Assembly (NCBI GenBank): GCA_031553415.1
Contig: JAVBLO010000027.1
Coordinates: 9,024 to 73,023, forward strand
Direction of reading: 5' to 3'
DNA from: JAIRVZ01 sp031553415
GTDB lineage: Bacteria; Bacteroidota; Bacteroidia; Bacteroidales; Azobacteroidaceae
DNA: 64,000 bases
Below the pieces are notes generated by a model, which did no database searches, had not been told where the DNA came from, and saw nothing but the letters and a program-made list of their open reading frames with translations. This document shows positions 43,581 to 51,006 of the stretch, piece after piece; position 1 is the first letter of the stretch, and every line of letters begins with the position of its first letter. The position numbers were made by a program, and so were the translations under genes.

Positions 43581-44801
43581 TTGGAAAAAAATAATAATAG
43601 CTCGAAATTCAGGGCTGAAAATTTGTTTATACTGATATTGTTATATGTTTCGGCAGTCCATGCTGCGAAACCTCTTAGTAGTGAGGCTCAAATCAGCTTG
43701 TTGATAGGAGAACCTAACAATACCTCAATCTTTTCCATATTCGGTCATGCTTCCCTGAGGGTTAATGACCCGGAGTTGAATCTTGACTACATTCTTAATT
43801 ATGGAGTTTTCGATAGCTCCAATACGGAAAATATCCTGCATTTAATCAAAGGAAATTTATATTGTGAACTTTGGGTGTATGACACTCCGGAATATCTGGA
43901 AATCAGCAGGCAAAAAGGAGTACAGCTCAGGGAACATATACTGAACCTGACACCTGCAGAAAAAGAAACGCTTTGGCAGCACCTGATTGAGATGGGGAAA
44001 TCTCAAAAAGGAATGTACCATTACGATATTTTCCGCACGAATTGCGCTACACTTCCTCTTAAATCAATAGAGGGAGCTATTTCCGGCGGTATCGTATATG
44101 CGAATCCTGTGGTAAATCCTTCAGACAGTTACAGTGTTCTGGGAGAACCATACCTGAATAACCATCCCTGGCCTCTTTTCCTTAGTTTTTTATTTTTCGG
44201 CGACTCTATTTATGATCCCCTTACATTCAAGGAAACATTGTTTCTTCCCGGCAACTTGGAAAAAGCTTTTGAATCGGCCACAATTACAATCGGTGCTGAA
44301 AGCCGGCCATTGATACAATCATCTCACCTATTGATTGAGGGCTCAAGCCAGGAAACTGTCCGTCCGTTTTTTACTCCCCAAGTGATCGGTTGGATATTAT
44401 TCCTCATCATTATATCATTATCTTTGATTGAATGGAAAAAGAAAAAGTATTTCAGGGTTGTGGATTACATTTTGTTTGGAATTGCCGGCATATTCGGTCT
44501 TATAATCTTTTTGCTGAATACGGTTTTTGTCGAATGGTACACGTGGTTTGGTTATAACCTGATTTGGTTGCATCCCCTGCATTTGGTTGCCATTGTTCTT
44601 TTTGCCAATAAAAAATTATACAAACAGGCATATTATTATCATATATTCAACCTTCTGACATTGGCTGTGGCAGCTGTGGTTATTTATAAAATCGACAAAG
44701 GCGTTTTGGTTATATATGAAAAAATGGTAGCGCCTTATATGTTGATGCTGACCAGCCGTTCGGTCTTTGGTTTGATTAGATATTACAGAAAAATAAAATA
44801 A
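43581..44801 (+). CDS. Lnb-like (DUF4105) membrane protein
   Basis: A 406-residue protein with a putative TTG start at 43581. The frame has a stop at 43566-43568 and no ATG in the N-terminal region; a weak GGTGG lies just upstream. The signal peptide (FILILLYVSAVHA) is followed by a periplasmic Lnb_N/DUF4105 domain with the probable catalytic His of FGHASL near residue 55 and Cys of FRTNCATLP near 155. About five C-terminal membrane segments start near residue 270 (VIGWILFLIIISLSLIEW). Lnb enzymes N-acylate lipoproteins by transferring a lyso-chain, using a thiol/His mechanism. Homology to the domain is clear; the reaction in Bacteroidetes is inferred. It lies between two paralogous surface-protein genes. 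Confidence 0.8.
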   Translation: MEKNNNSSKFRAENLFILILLYVSAVHAAKPLSSEAQISLLIGEPNNTSIFSIFGHASLRVNDPELNLDYILNYGVFDSSNTENILHLIKGNLYCELWVYDTPEYLEISRQKGVQLREHILNLTPAEKETLWQHLIEMGKSQKGMYHYDIFRTNCATLPLKSIEGAISGGIVYANPVVNPSDSYSVLGEPYLNNHPWPLFLSFLFFGDSIYDPLTFKETLFLPGNLEKAFESATITIGAESRPLIQSSHLLIEGSSQETVRPFFTPQVIGWILFLIIISLSLIEWKKKKYFRVVDYILFGIAGIFGLIIFLLNTVFVEWYTWFGYNLIWLHPLHLVAIVLFANKKLYKQAYYYHIFNLLTLAVAAVVIYKIDKGVLVIYEKMVAPYMLMLTSRSVFGLIRYYRKIK

Positions 44802-44840
44802 TCTTTATAAATCGGATTTACTAACTTAAAAAAAATTATC

Positions 44841-46934
44841 ATGAAAAAAATTTTCTTATCAATTTTTCTTTTTTGTGGTGCAATGTTTGTGCATGCAGGA
44901 GGAGTTTACTACCTTGGTAGAAATCAGTTGACAGAATTGATTCAATCAGTTGAAAGCAAAGATAGAGTTGCACTTCCTGTGCCAACCAAAGAAAAAGAAG
45001 AAGATGGGGATACTTGGAAAGATGCAATGTATGGTATTACTTGGTCTGAAAAATTCAAACCAGCTTATAGAGAAGGAGCAACGGATGATTATAAAGCTGC
45101 TAATCAAATAAACTGGGCTGGTAAAAAATATTTACAAAAAGAGAATACTCCAATTGTTATGAAGCAATCAGTTTTAACGGATGCAGCTGTTGCAGAAAAA
45201 AATGATTTAAGATATTTGAATTCAATAAATTTTTCTGATAATAATTTATGCGATCTTACTTTTGATGCAAATAATCAGCCTTGGGTAGCATCATCTTTAT
45301 TATTTGACTTATCCAATAACATTGGAGAAGAAGGTAAGACAACGTGGAAAAAAATTGCTGTAAAAAATTTTGTAAATCCTTCTATCGTAACAGTTGATAT
45401 CAGCAACAATAATTTGTCTTTTGCCGCATTTGAAGCGCTTACTCTGAATGTCCAATCGGGAATCAATGTTATTTATACTCCTCAAACAATAAATAAAACA
45501 GCTGTTTTCCCTACTGTAGATCTTAATGCAGAGTTTTATTCTGCACAAACTGCATACACATTCTATTATAATGATGTAGAACTTGTAGCAGAAACAGATT
45601 ATACTGATAATGCAGATGGTACATTTACATTTAAGCCGGAATACCTCAACAAAACAATCTCTTGTAAATTAACAGATCCAACATTTACTGTTTTTGACTT
45701 TAGTACAAACAGCATAGAATACAAGATTGCATTAGCAGGTAATCCGGCAGAACTTGCATCTGTTAATATTACCCCTAAAGCTTCAAATGCTTTTATTGGA
45801 GAACCGGTTCAGTTTACAGCTACAGCATCAAATTATGAGAATCAACCGGCCGCAGGTGTTACTTACCTTTGGTCATGCCCTGCAGGTGCAGGTAGCTTTG
45901 ATAATGCAACATCTGCCACTCCGAAATTCACACCTTCAATTGCCGGAAATGTCGAAATTAAATGTGTTGCTACTCAAGGAAGTATTGAGAAAGACAATGC
46001 TGTAACAATTACTCCTGTCGCCGTAAATACTTTAGAATTAGTATTCAACCAATTCTACAATGATATTCATGTTCAATCAGAAGTAATTACTGTTCCTGTA
46101 AAGGTTAACGGAACAGAAATTACACGTGCCACTTTCTTAAACGCCCTTACTCTTGGAGATGATTTAGCTATTCAAAATGGTAAATTAGTATATACGCCTT
46201 CAAGCACAGGAAGCAAATCTGTAAGTGTTAGCTTGGGTAGTGTTTCTTCTGTTGTGAAAACTCTGATAGTAGTTGATAATAATCCGATTAGCAAATTAGG
46301 AATGACAGTTATTAAAGCTTCATCGGAAGATACTCAAGGTCATACTCAAGGTAAAATTATAGATGGCGACGATAGTGGTGATAGTCGGTGGGCAGCTACT
46401 GGTCAGGGACAAGAATGGATAACAATTGATCTGGGGAATTGGTATAATTTGAATATGCTTCAAATTAATTGGGAAACTGCAAGTGCCGGAAAATATGATA
46501 TTTATTACGGAGGAGACCTGGATAATTTGCTACGTCTTGCAGGACAAGAAGGTGTATCTATGGGACCAGTCAAAACAAGGATTAATTGTTCTTCTACGGC
46601 GACCCGTTATATAAAAATCCTTTGTTTGGAACGATTCTCCGGAAGTTTTTATGAATATTCAATATATGAAATTTACGCTTATGGAACTCTTACCAGTGAC
46701 CCAGGTACCGGCTTCAAAAACTCACTCCAAAACTCCGGCATTTCTTATGCCGACAACGAGTTAAGTATTAATGCTGAAGGATCTGTTTCAACAACAATTT
46801 ATTCTGTTTCCGGACAAAAAATATTGGCTACCAGCGAATCAACCATCAATGTTTCTGCTTTGGCGGCAGGTTGCTACATTGTCAAAGTAATCAATGAAAA
46901 CGGAACAGCAACAACTGCTAAATTCGTTAAATAA
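44841..46934 (+). CDS. Paralogous secreted protein with LRR-like, Ig-like and discoidin domains and T9SS tail
   Basis: A 697-residue paralogue of the 41203 protein with the same architecture: signal peptide (to about 21, MFVHAG), GRNQLTELIQSVES, QINWAGKKYLQ, a short LRR-like stretch (LRYLNSINFSDNNLCDLTF), an Ig-like domain (about 305-385; QFTATASNYENQPAAGVTYL), discoidin domain about 480-610 (KIIDGDDSGDSRWAAT, ATRYIKILCLERF) and a T9SS tail (TTIYSVSGQKILATSES). The two share the Ig-domain phrase SGNVEIKCV / AGNVEIKCV and the discoidin-to-tail layout but differ widely elsewhere. A glycan-binding role is likely but unproven. A 15-bp-stem terminator follows it. Confidence 0.8.
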   Translation: MKKIFLSIFLFCGAMFVHAGGVYYLGRNQLTELIQSVESKDRVALPVPTKEKEEDGDTWKDAMYGITWSEKFKPAYREGATDDYKAANQINWAGKKYLQKENTPIVMKQSVLTDAAVAEKNDLRYLNSINFSDNNLCDLTFDANNQPWVASSLLFDLSNNIGEEGKTTWKKIAVKNFVNPSIVTVDISNNNLSFAAFEALTLNVQSGINVIYTPQTINKTAVFPTVDLNAEFYSAQTAYTFYYNDVELVAETDYTDNADGTFTFKPEYLNKTISCKLTDPTFTVFDFSTNSIEYKIALAGNPAELASVNITPKASNAFIGEPVQFTATASNYENQPAAGVTYLWSCPAGAGSFDNATSATPKFTPSIAGNVEIKCVATQGSIEKDNAVTITPVAVNTLELVFNQFYNDIHVQSEVITVPVKVNGTEITRATFLNALTLGDDLAIQNGKLVYTPSSTGSKSVSVSLGSVSSVVKTLIVVDNNPISKLGMTVIKASSEDTQGHTQGKIIDGDDSGDSRWAATGQGQEWITIDLGNWYNLNMLQINWETASAGKYDIYYGGDLDNLLRLAGQEGVSMGPVKTRINCSSTATRYIKILCLERFSGSFYEYSIYEIYAYGTLTSDPGTGFKNSLQNSGISYADNELSINAEGSVSTTIYSVSGQKILATSESTINVSALAAGCYIVKVINENGTATTAKFVK

Positions 46935-46957
46935 AAACAAATCTTTGAACTCTTATA

Positions 46958-47006
46958 AAACGGGAGTTGCAGACATGCTGCAACTCCCGTTTGCATTGGC
47001 TTTTTT
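46958..47006 (+). terminator. Intrinsic terminator after the second discoidin-domain gene
   Basis: A perfect 15-bp stem, AAACGGGAGTTGCAG (46958-46972) and CTGCAACTCCCGTTT (46978-46992), with a 5-base loop. A TTTTTT run follows 8 bases later. Confidence 0.85.
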
Positions 47007-47114
47007 CTTTTCTAAAAATATGTTTTTTAACATAAAAAAATAACAATCAAAAAGGAAAAAATCTCCAAAAAACAGGGAAAAATCAATTTTTTATTTTGAC
47101 AAAAAGGAGGAAAA

Positions 47115-47231
47115 ATGATTCAAAAAACAATAAAAAGAAAGTATGATTTTTTGAGAAAGAAAAAATTCAATAACTCTTTGAGTTGTTTTCATAACTCTTT
47201 GAGTTATTTTTACGATTCACGTGAGTTGTGA
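47115..47231 (+). CDS. Possible 38-residue small protein (doubtful)
   Basis: An ATG at 47115 stands 5 bases after AGGAGG (47105-47110). That is a perfect Shine-Dalgarno, which is unusual for Bacteroidetes, where such sites are weak. The frame encodes a Lys/Arg-rich N-terminal half (MIQKTIKRKYDFLRKKKF) and a C-terminal half with a near-repeat (NNSLSCF / HNSLSYF) encoded by two 21-bp palindromic units. It lies between two terminators with no evident promoter. It may be a chance frame across DNA whose real role is in the palindromes. Confidence 0.15.
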   Translation: MIQKTIKRKYDFLRKKKFNNSLSCFHNSLSYFYDSREL

Positions 47232-47248
47232 TCACAACTCAAAGAGTT
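47172..47248. repeat. Palindrome cluster (AACTCnnnGAGTT x3)
   Basis: Three copies of AACTC-3 bases-GAGTT lie at 47172-47184, 47193-47205 and 47236-47248. The third overlaps a perfect 18-bp palindrome, GAGTTGTGATCACAACTC (47223-47240), and TCACGTGA (47217-47224) precedes it. The first two are 21 bp apart, two helical turns. The symmetry suggests dimeric protein binding or several small hairpins. Confidence 0.6.
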
Positions 47249-47294
47249 ATTTTGACTTATTTTAAGTGTTTTGTTTGTATATTTAAGTATATGC

Positions 47295-47330
47295 AAAAAA
47301 AAAGCCGGCACCTCGCGCTGCCGACCCTTT
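47295..47330 (-). terminator. Intrinsic terminator of the HU-like gene
   Basis: Read on the - strand: GTCGGCA, an 8-base loop, TGCCGGC (one G-T pair), then nine T. It lies 18 bp after the HU-like stop codon. Confidence 0.8.
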
Positions 47331-47347
47331 TGTTATTTGACAATTTG

Positions 47348-47743
47348 TCAAATGATAGATTGTGAATTTTCTCTTATAACTTCAAAAGAAACATCTTCCA
47401 ATTCTTTCTTAAATTCTACACTTGGAGTAAAGATTAATTTAACACGACGAATCTGTTGCGTGTGAAACTCCCCGGGAGTATTTGAACCATCGCTTTCAAC
47501 AGAAACACGAAGCATTCCTAACCGTCCGAGGCGAACTCCTTTTCCCATCAGTAGAAATATAGTTGCTGCGTCAACCATATTTTCTAATGTACTGGTCACA
47601 TCACCACTCGACAACGAAGAATATTTCGTAATCTGTTTGGCTAAATCTTTCAATTCAGCAACTCCCTCATTCACTACATGCGGATAATACTTAGCGGAAC
47701 CTCTGTTGATGGGATTTTCCCTTCGAATTAAATTTAATTTCAT
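47348..47743 (-). CDS. HU-like DNA-binding protein (HU-HIG type)
   Basis: The frame extends upstream, but the ATG at 47743 starts the family's standard N-terminus (MKLNLIRRENPINRGSAKYY), giving 131 residues. The body has VNEGVAELKDLAKQITKYSSLSSGDV, then GKGVRLGRLGMLRVSVESDG and the beta-arm region RRVKLIFTPSVEFKKELE. This is the Bacteroidetes HU-like family (HU-HIG), single-chain relatives of HU/IHF that bend DNA. It is the only - strand gene between 1 and 55 kb. A Bacteroidetes promoter lies 124 bp upstream of the start and a clean terminator follows. It is usually an isolated gene, so its place in the PUL may be incidental. Confidence 0.88.
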   Translation of the reverse strand: MKLNLIRRENPINRGSAKYYPHVVNEGVAELKDLAKQITKYSSLSSGDVTSTLENMVDAATIFLLMGKGVRLGRLGMLRVSVESDGSNTPGEFHTQQIRRVKLIFTPSVEFKKELEDVSFEVIRENSQSII

Positions 47744-47866
47744 ATAAAAAATTATGTTTGGTTTTAAGGCATTATTGCCTTTTTTGTTTTGGTTGAAAAC
47801 GCTTGTGAAATTAAAACTTAAGGTAATCTGATAAAATTTCACATAGTAGTTTCGATAAAACATGGC

Positions 47867-47898
47867 CAAAGATAATATCAAAAATATTTGTTGTCAAG
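47867..47898 (-). promoter_or_regulatory. Bacteroidetes -7/-33 promoter of the HU-like gene
   Basis: On the - strand, TATCTTTG (47874-47867) matches the -7 consensus TAnnTTTG exactly. CTTG (47898-47895) lies 20 bases upstream, one base off the -33 TTTG. Transcription would begin near 47860, with about 117 nt of leader. Confidence 0.6.
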
Positions 47899-47978
47899 AA
47901 CTTTGTGAATTTTTTATTTTTTTAACTTTTAATTCTTAATTCTTAACTCATATCAAGTCCCGATTTCCCCCTTTTGTT

Positions 47979-48008
47979 TTGGTGGTATTGGCTTGTAAAA
48001 TCGTTCTA
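47979..48008 (+). promoter_or_regulatory. ECF-sigma-like promoter motif, site 4 (upstream of GH2)
   Basis: GGTGGT at 47981-47986 and CGTTC at 48002-48006, 15 bases apart, in AATCGTTC. It shares TTTTGGTGGTATTG with site 3. The leader to the GH2 start would be about 45 nt. Confidence 0.62.
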
Positions 48009-48055
48009 ATATAAACAATAAAGCAACAATATAAATAGATAAACCATTAATTACA

Positions 48056-50995
48056 ATGAAAAACAGCTCTCTTCTATTCTCTTTTGTAATCTCTTTCGTA
48101 TTGAACCTGAATGTTTGGGCTTCAAAGGATAAAGTGATGATTAATAGTTCTTCCGCAATAGCCGGCTGGAAAATAAAGCCACAGTCGGATATAGGAGATA
48201 ATATTACTACCCTGTTGCAACCCGGTTATGATACTTCCGGTTGGGTCAAAGCGGGTGTGCCCGGAACTGTGTTCGGTTCTTATGTTGATGCCGGCCTGGA
48301 AAAAGACCTAAACTTTGGCGAAAACATCTACATGGTGGATAAATCGAAATACGACCGCAATTTCTGGTACCGTACCGAAATCAATACCTCTTCTTTTCCT
48401 GAAGGAGAACATGTCTGGTTGAACTTCGAAGGTGTTAACCGCAAAGGCGAAGTTTATTTCAATGGTGTCAGGTTAGGATTGCTCGACGGATTTATGGACA
48501 GGGGCTGTTTCGATATCACCCACCTGATACGGCCTTCGGGTAACAATGTGTTGGCTGTGCTGGTGTATTGGCCGACCAACCCGATACCTAACCATGCCAG
48601 CCCTACATATATTTCAAGTGCGGGTTGGGACTGGATGCCCTATGTGCCCGGATTGCTTTCCGGTATCGTCGACGATGTTTACCTGACTGCTTCGGGTGAT
48701 GTAACCCTTATCGACCCGTGGATACGTACCGTACTTCCTGCCAACAATGATACGGCTTATATACGTCTGCAGGTGGAATTGAAAAACACTTCCGATTCTG
48801 CTCAAACCGGCATTTTGAAAGGAATTATCCAGCCCGGGAATATTGGATTTTCACAAGAAATGAAAATTGCCGCTGGAAAACAAAGGACGTTCAATCTTAA
48901 TCCTGGAAAAGATGAAAGCCTTGCAATCGCCAACCCCAGACTGTGGTGGCCCAATGGTTATGGCGAACCCAATTTATATACCTGTGAACTTTCTTACGAA
49001 ATTGAAGGTAAAGTATCTGATCGCCACACTATTACTTTTGGCATTAAAAAGTATGAATATGATTCTGTTCCCGGAGGCGCTTTCCGTTTGAAAGTCAACG
49101 GTCAACCGGTTTATGTGAAAGGCGGAAACTGGGGAATGAGTGAATATATGCTCCGCTGCCGGGGTGAAGAATACGATTTAAAGATACGTCTTCATAAAGA
49201 AATGAACTACAATATGATCCGGAACTGGATCGGTTCTACTACCGATGAAGAATTTTATGAAGCCTGTGATAAATATGGAATCATGGTTTGGGACGATTTC
49301 TGGTTGAATTCGCACAACAATCTTCCGGACGATGTATTTGCATTTAATAAAAATGCTGTTGAAAAAATCAAACGTTTACGCAATCACCCTTGTATCGCCG
49401 TATGGTGCGGAGATAATGAAGGTTATCCATTGCCTCCTTTGGATGGCTGGCTGCGTGAAAATGTAAAAACTTTTGATGCTGGAGACCGGTTATATCATTC
49501 TAATTCGAATAGTGACGGACTTTCCGGAAGCGGACTTTGGGCAAATTTCCATCCGAATTGGTATTTTACCAAATATCCGGGAGGCTTTGGTAAAAATTTA
49601 TTGCCGGGTTGGGGATTCCGTACGGAAATAGGAACCGGAGTATTTACCAACTTTGAAAGTTTCAAAAAATTTATGCCCGAAGATAGTTGGTGGCCCCGTA
49701 ATGACATGTGGGATAAACACTTTTTCGGCCCGTCGGCGAGCAACGCAAGTCCGGATAAATATTTTTCTACTGTAGCCCGGAATTATGGAGAATCCTCAGG
49801 CATTGAAGAGTTCTGCATTAAATCCCAATTGTTGAATATCGAAGCAAATAAAGCCATGTATGAAGGTTGGCAACATCACATGTGGAAAGATGCTACCGGA
49901 ATTATGACCTGGATGAGCCAGTCGGCCTATCCTTCATTGGTATGGCAGACTTACGATTATTATTACGACCTGAATGGCGCCTATTGGGGGGTGAAAAAGG
50001 CTTGCGAACCAGTACATATCCAATGGAGTTATGCCGATAACACAGTGAAAGCAGTCAATACAACACTGAATAAGTTATCAAACATGACTGCAGAAGCTAA
50101 AGTGTACAACCTGGATGGAAAAGAACAGAAAAAATATGGTCATTCTAAGAAAATAGATGTTCCGGAAAACAACATTACTGATGTCTTTTCAATGGAATTT
50201 ACTGTTGATAACCTGGCTTGTAAGAGAAAAGCAGTAGCTTCTTCTACTTCAAAAGATGCAGGAGATGCCGCTGATGCAGTGGATGGTAACGATGGCAGTC
50301 GTTGGGCAAGTGAATACAGTGATGACCAATGGATTTACGTTGATTTGGGCAGACCGGAGGAAATTGGTACTGTCATATTGAAATGGGAAGGCGCTTATGC
50401 CAAAGAATATGAACTGCAAATATCTGATGATGCAGAAACCTGGAAAACTGTCTGTCACAATGCCGATGGCAAGTCGGGTTTGGATGAAATCAAATTGTCG
50501 GCCACTGCCCGGTATGTGAAAATGAAGGGTATTAAAAGGGCTACTCAGTGGGGATATTCCCTGTATGAAATGGAAGTGTATGGGAAAGAACGGATTAAAT
50601 CGGATTTAACCCCGGTGCATTTTGTCCGTTTGAAACTGACCGATGTCCAGGGGAAACTCGTTTCGGAAAACTTTTACTGGAGGTCAAATGTGTTGGACGA
50701 TTATCAGGCTTTATCTTCCATGCCGAAAGCCAAATTAAGTGCTAATTCTACAATAAAAAAACAAGGCAAAAAAAGTATCATTACCGCGAATATCAAAAAC
50801 ACAGGTTCGACAGTTGCTTTTGCTGTCCATGTGCAAGCTAAACGTACAAGCGATGGTGAACGAATATTACCTGCCATCATGAATGATAATTATTTTACTT
50901 TGCTACAAGGTGAAAGTAAACAGATTGAAATTGAATTCGATACCGAATTGCTGCAAGGAAAAGATTATAAATTAGAAGTGAAACCTTTCAGGTGA
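48056..50995 (+). CDS. GH2 beta-mannosidase-like enzyme with inserted discoidin (CBM32-like) domain
   Basis: A 979-residue paralogue of the GH2 at 15062: signal peptide (to about 22, NVWA), jelly roll, Ig-like domain, TIM barrel with acid/base Glu455 (WCGDNE) and nucleophile Glu524 (RTEIGTGVF), then C-terminal Ig-like domains. Residues about 720-845 are a discoidin/CBM32-like domain (ADAVDGNDGSRWASEY, DDQWIYVDLGRPEE, TARYVKMKGIKR). It interrupts an Ig-like domain: sequence matching the 15062 protein resumes at VHFVRLKLTDVQGKLVSENFY. There is no T9SS tail, so it is probably periplasmic. It opens the last operon of the PUL, with CotH-like and sialate O-acetylesterase-like genes. Confidence 0.92.
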   Translation: MKNSSLLFSFVISFVLNLNVWASKDKVMINSSSAIAGWKIKPQSDIGDNITTLLQPGYDTSGWVKAGVPGTVFGSYVDAGLEKDLNFGENIYMVDKSKYDRNFWYRTEINTSSFPEGEHVWLNFEGVNRKGEVYFNGVRLGLLDGFMDRGCFDITHLIRPSGNNVLAVLVYWPTNPIPNHASPTYISSAGWDWMPYVPGLLSGIVDDVYLTASGDVTLIDPWIRTVLPANNDTAYIRLQVELKNTSDSAQTGILKGIIQPGNIGFSQEMKIAAGKQRTFNLNPGKDESLAIANPRLWWPNGYGEPNLYTCELSYEIEGKVSDRHTITFGIKKYEYDSVPGGAFRLKVNGQPVYVKGGNWGMSEYMLRCRGEEYDLKIRLHKEMNYNMIRNWIGSTTDEEFYEACDKYGIMVWDDFWLNSHNNLPDDVFAFNKNAVEKIKRLRNHPCIAVWCGDNEGYPLPPLDGWLRENVKTFDAGDRLYHSNSNSDGLSGSGLWANFHPNWYFTKYPGGFGKNLLPGWGFRTEIGTGVFTNFESFKKFMPEDSWWPRNDMWDKHFFGPSASNASPDKYFSTVARNYGESSGIEEFCIKSQLLNIEANKAMYEGWQHHMWKDATGIMTWMSQSAYPSLVWQTYDYYYDLNGAYWGVKKACEPVHIQWSYADNTVKAVNTTLNKLSNMTAEAKVYNLDGKEQKKYGHSKKIDVPENNITDVFSMEFTVDNLACKRKAVASSTSKDAGDAADAVDGNDGSRWASEYSDDQWIYVDLGRPEEIGTVILKWEGAYAKEYELQISDDAETWKTVCHNADGKSGLDEIKLSATARYVKMKGIKRATQWGYSLYEMEVYGKERIKSDLTPVHFVRLKLTDVQGKLVSENFYWRSNVLDDYQALSSMPKAKLSANSTIKKQGKKSIITANIKNTGSTVAFAVHVQAKRTSDGERILPAIMNDNYFTLLQGESKQIEIEFDTELLQGKDYKLEVKPFR

Positions 50996-51006
50996 TAGTG
51001 AACAAA

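Larger units (their letters stand above)
46935..47347. other. Convergent 413-bp intergenic region
   Basis: Between the 3' ends of the discoidin-domain gene (+) and the HU-like gene (-). It holds a + strand terminator, an AT-rich stretch, a canonical AGGAGG site before a 38-codon frame, a cluster of palindromes and a - strand terminator. No recognisable gene is present beyond these. Confidence 0.6.
47744..48055. other. Divergent 312-bp intergenic region
   Basis: Holds the HU promoter and leader (- strand, with a small hairpin AAGGCA-TTA-TTGCCTT at about 47766-47780), an AT-rich stretch with repeated TTAATTCTTAA units near 47930-47947, and ECF-like site 4 for the GH2 gene. No gene was found. 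Confidence 0.6.

Noticed and set aside
47765..47786. Terminator (AAGGCA-TTA-TTGCCTT plus T-run) on the + strand
   Set aside because: No + strand gene precedes it; it lies in the leader of the - strand HU-like gene and is short, so only a small leader hairpin is noted.
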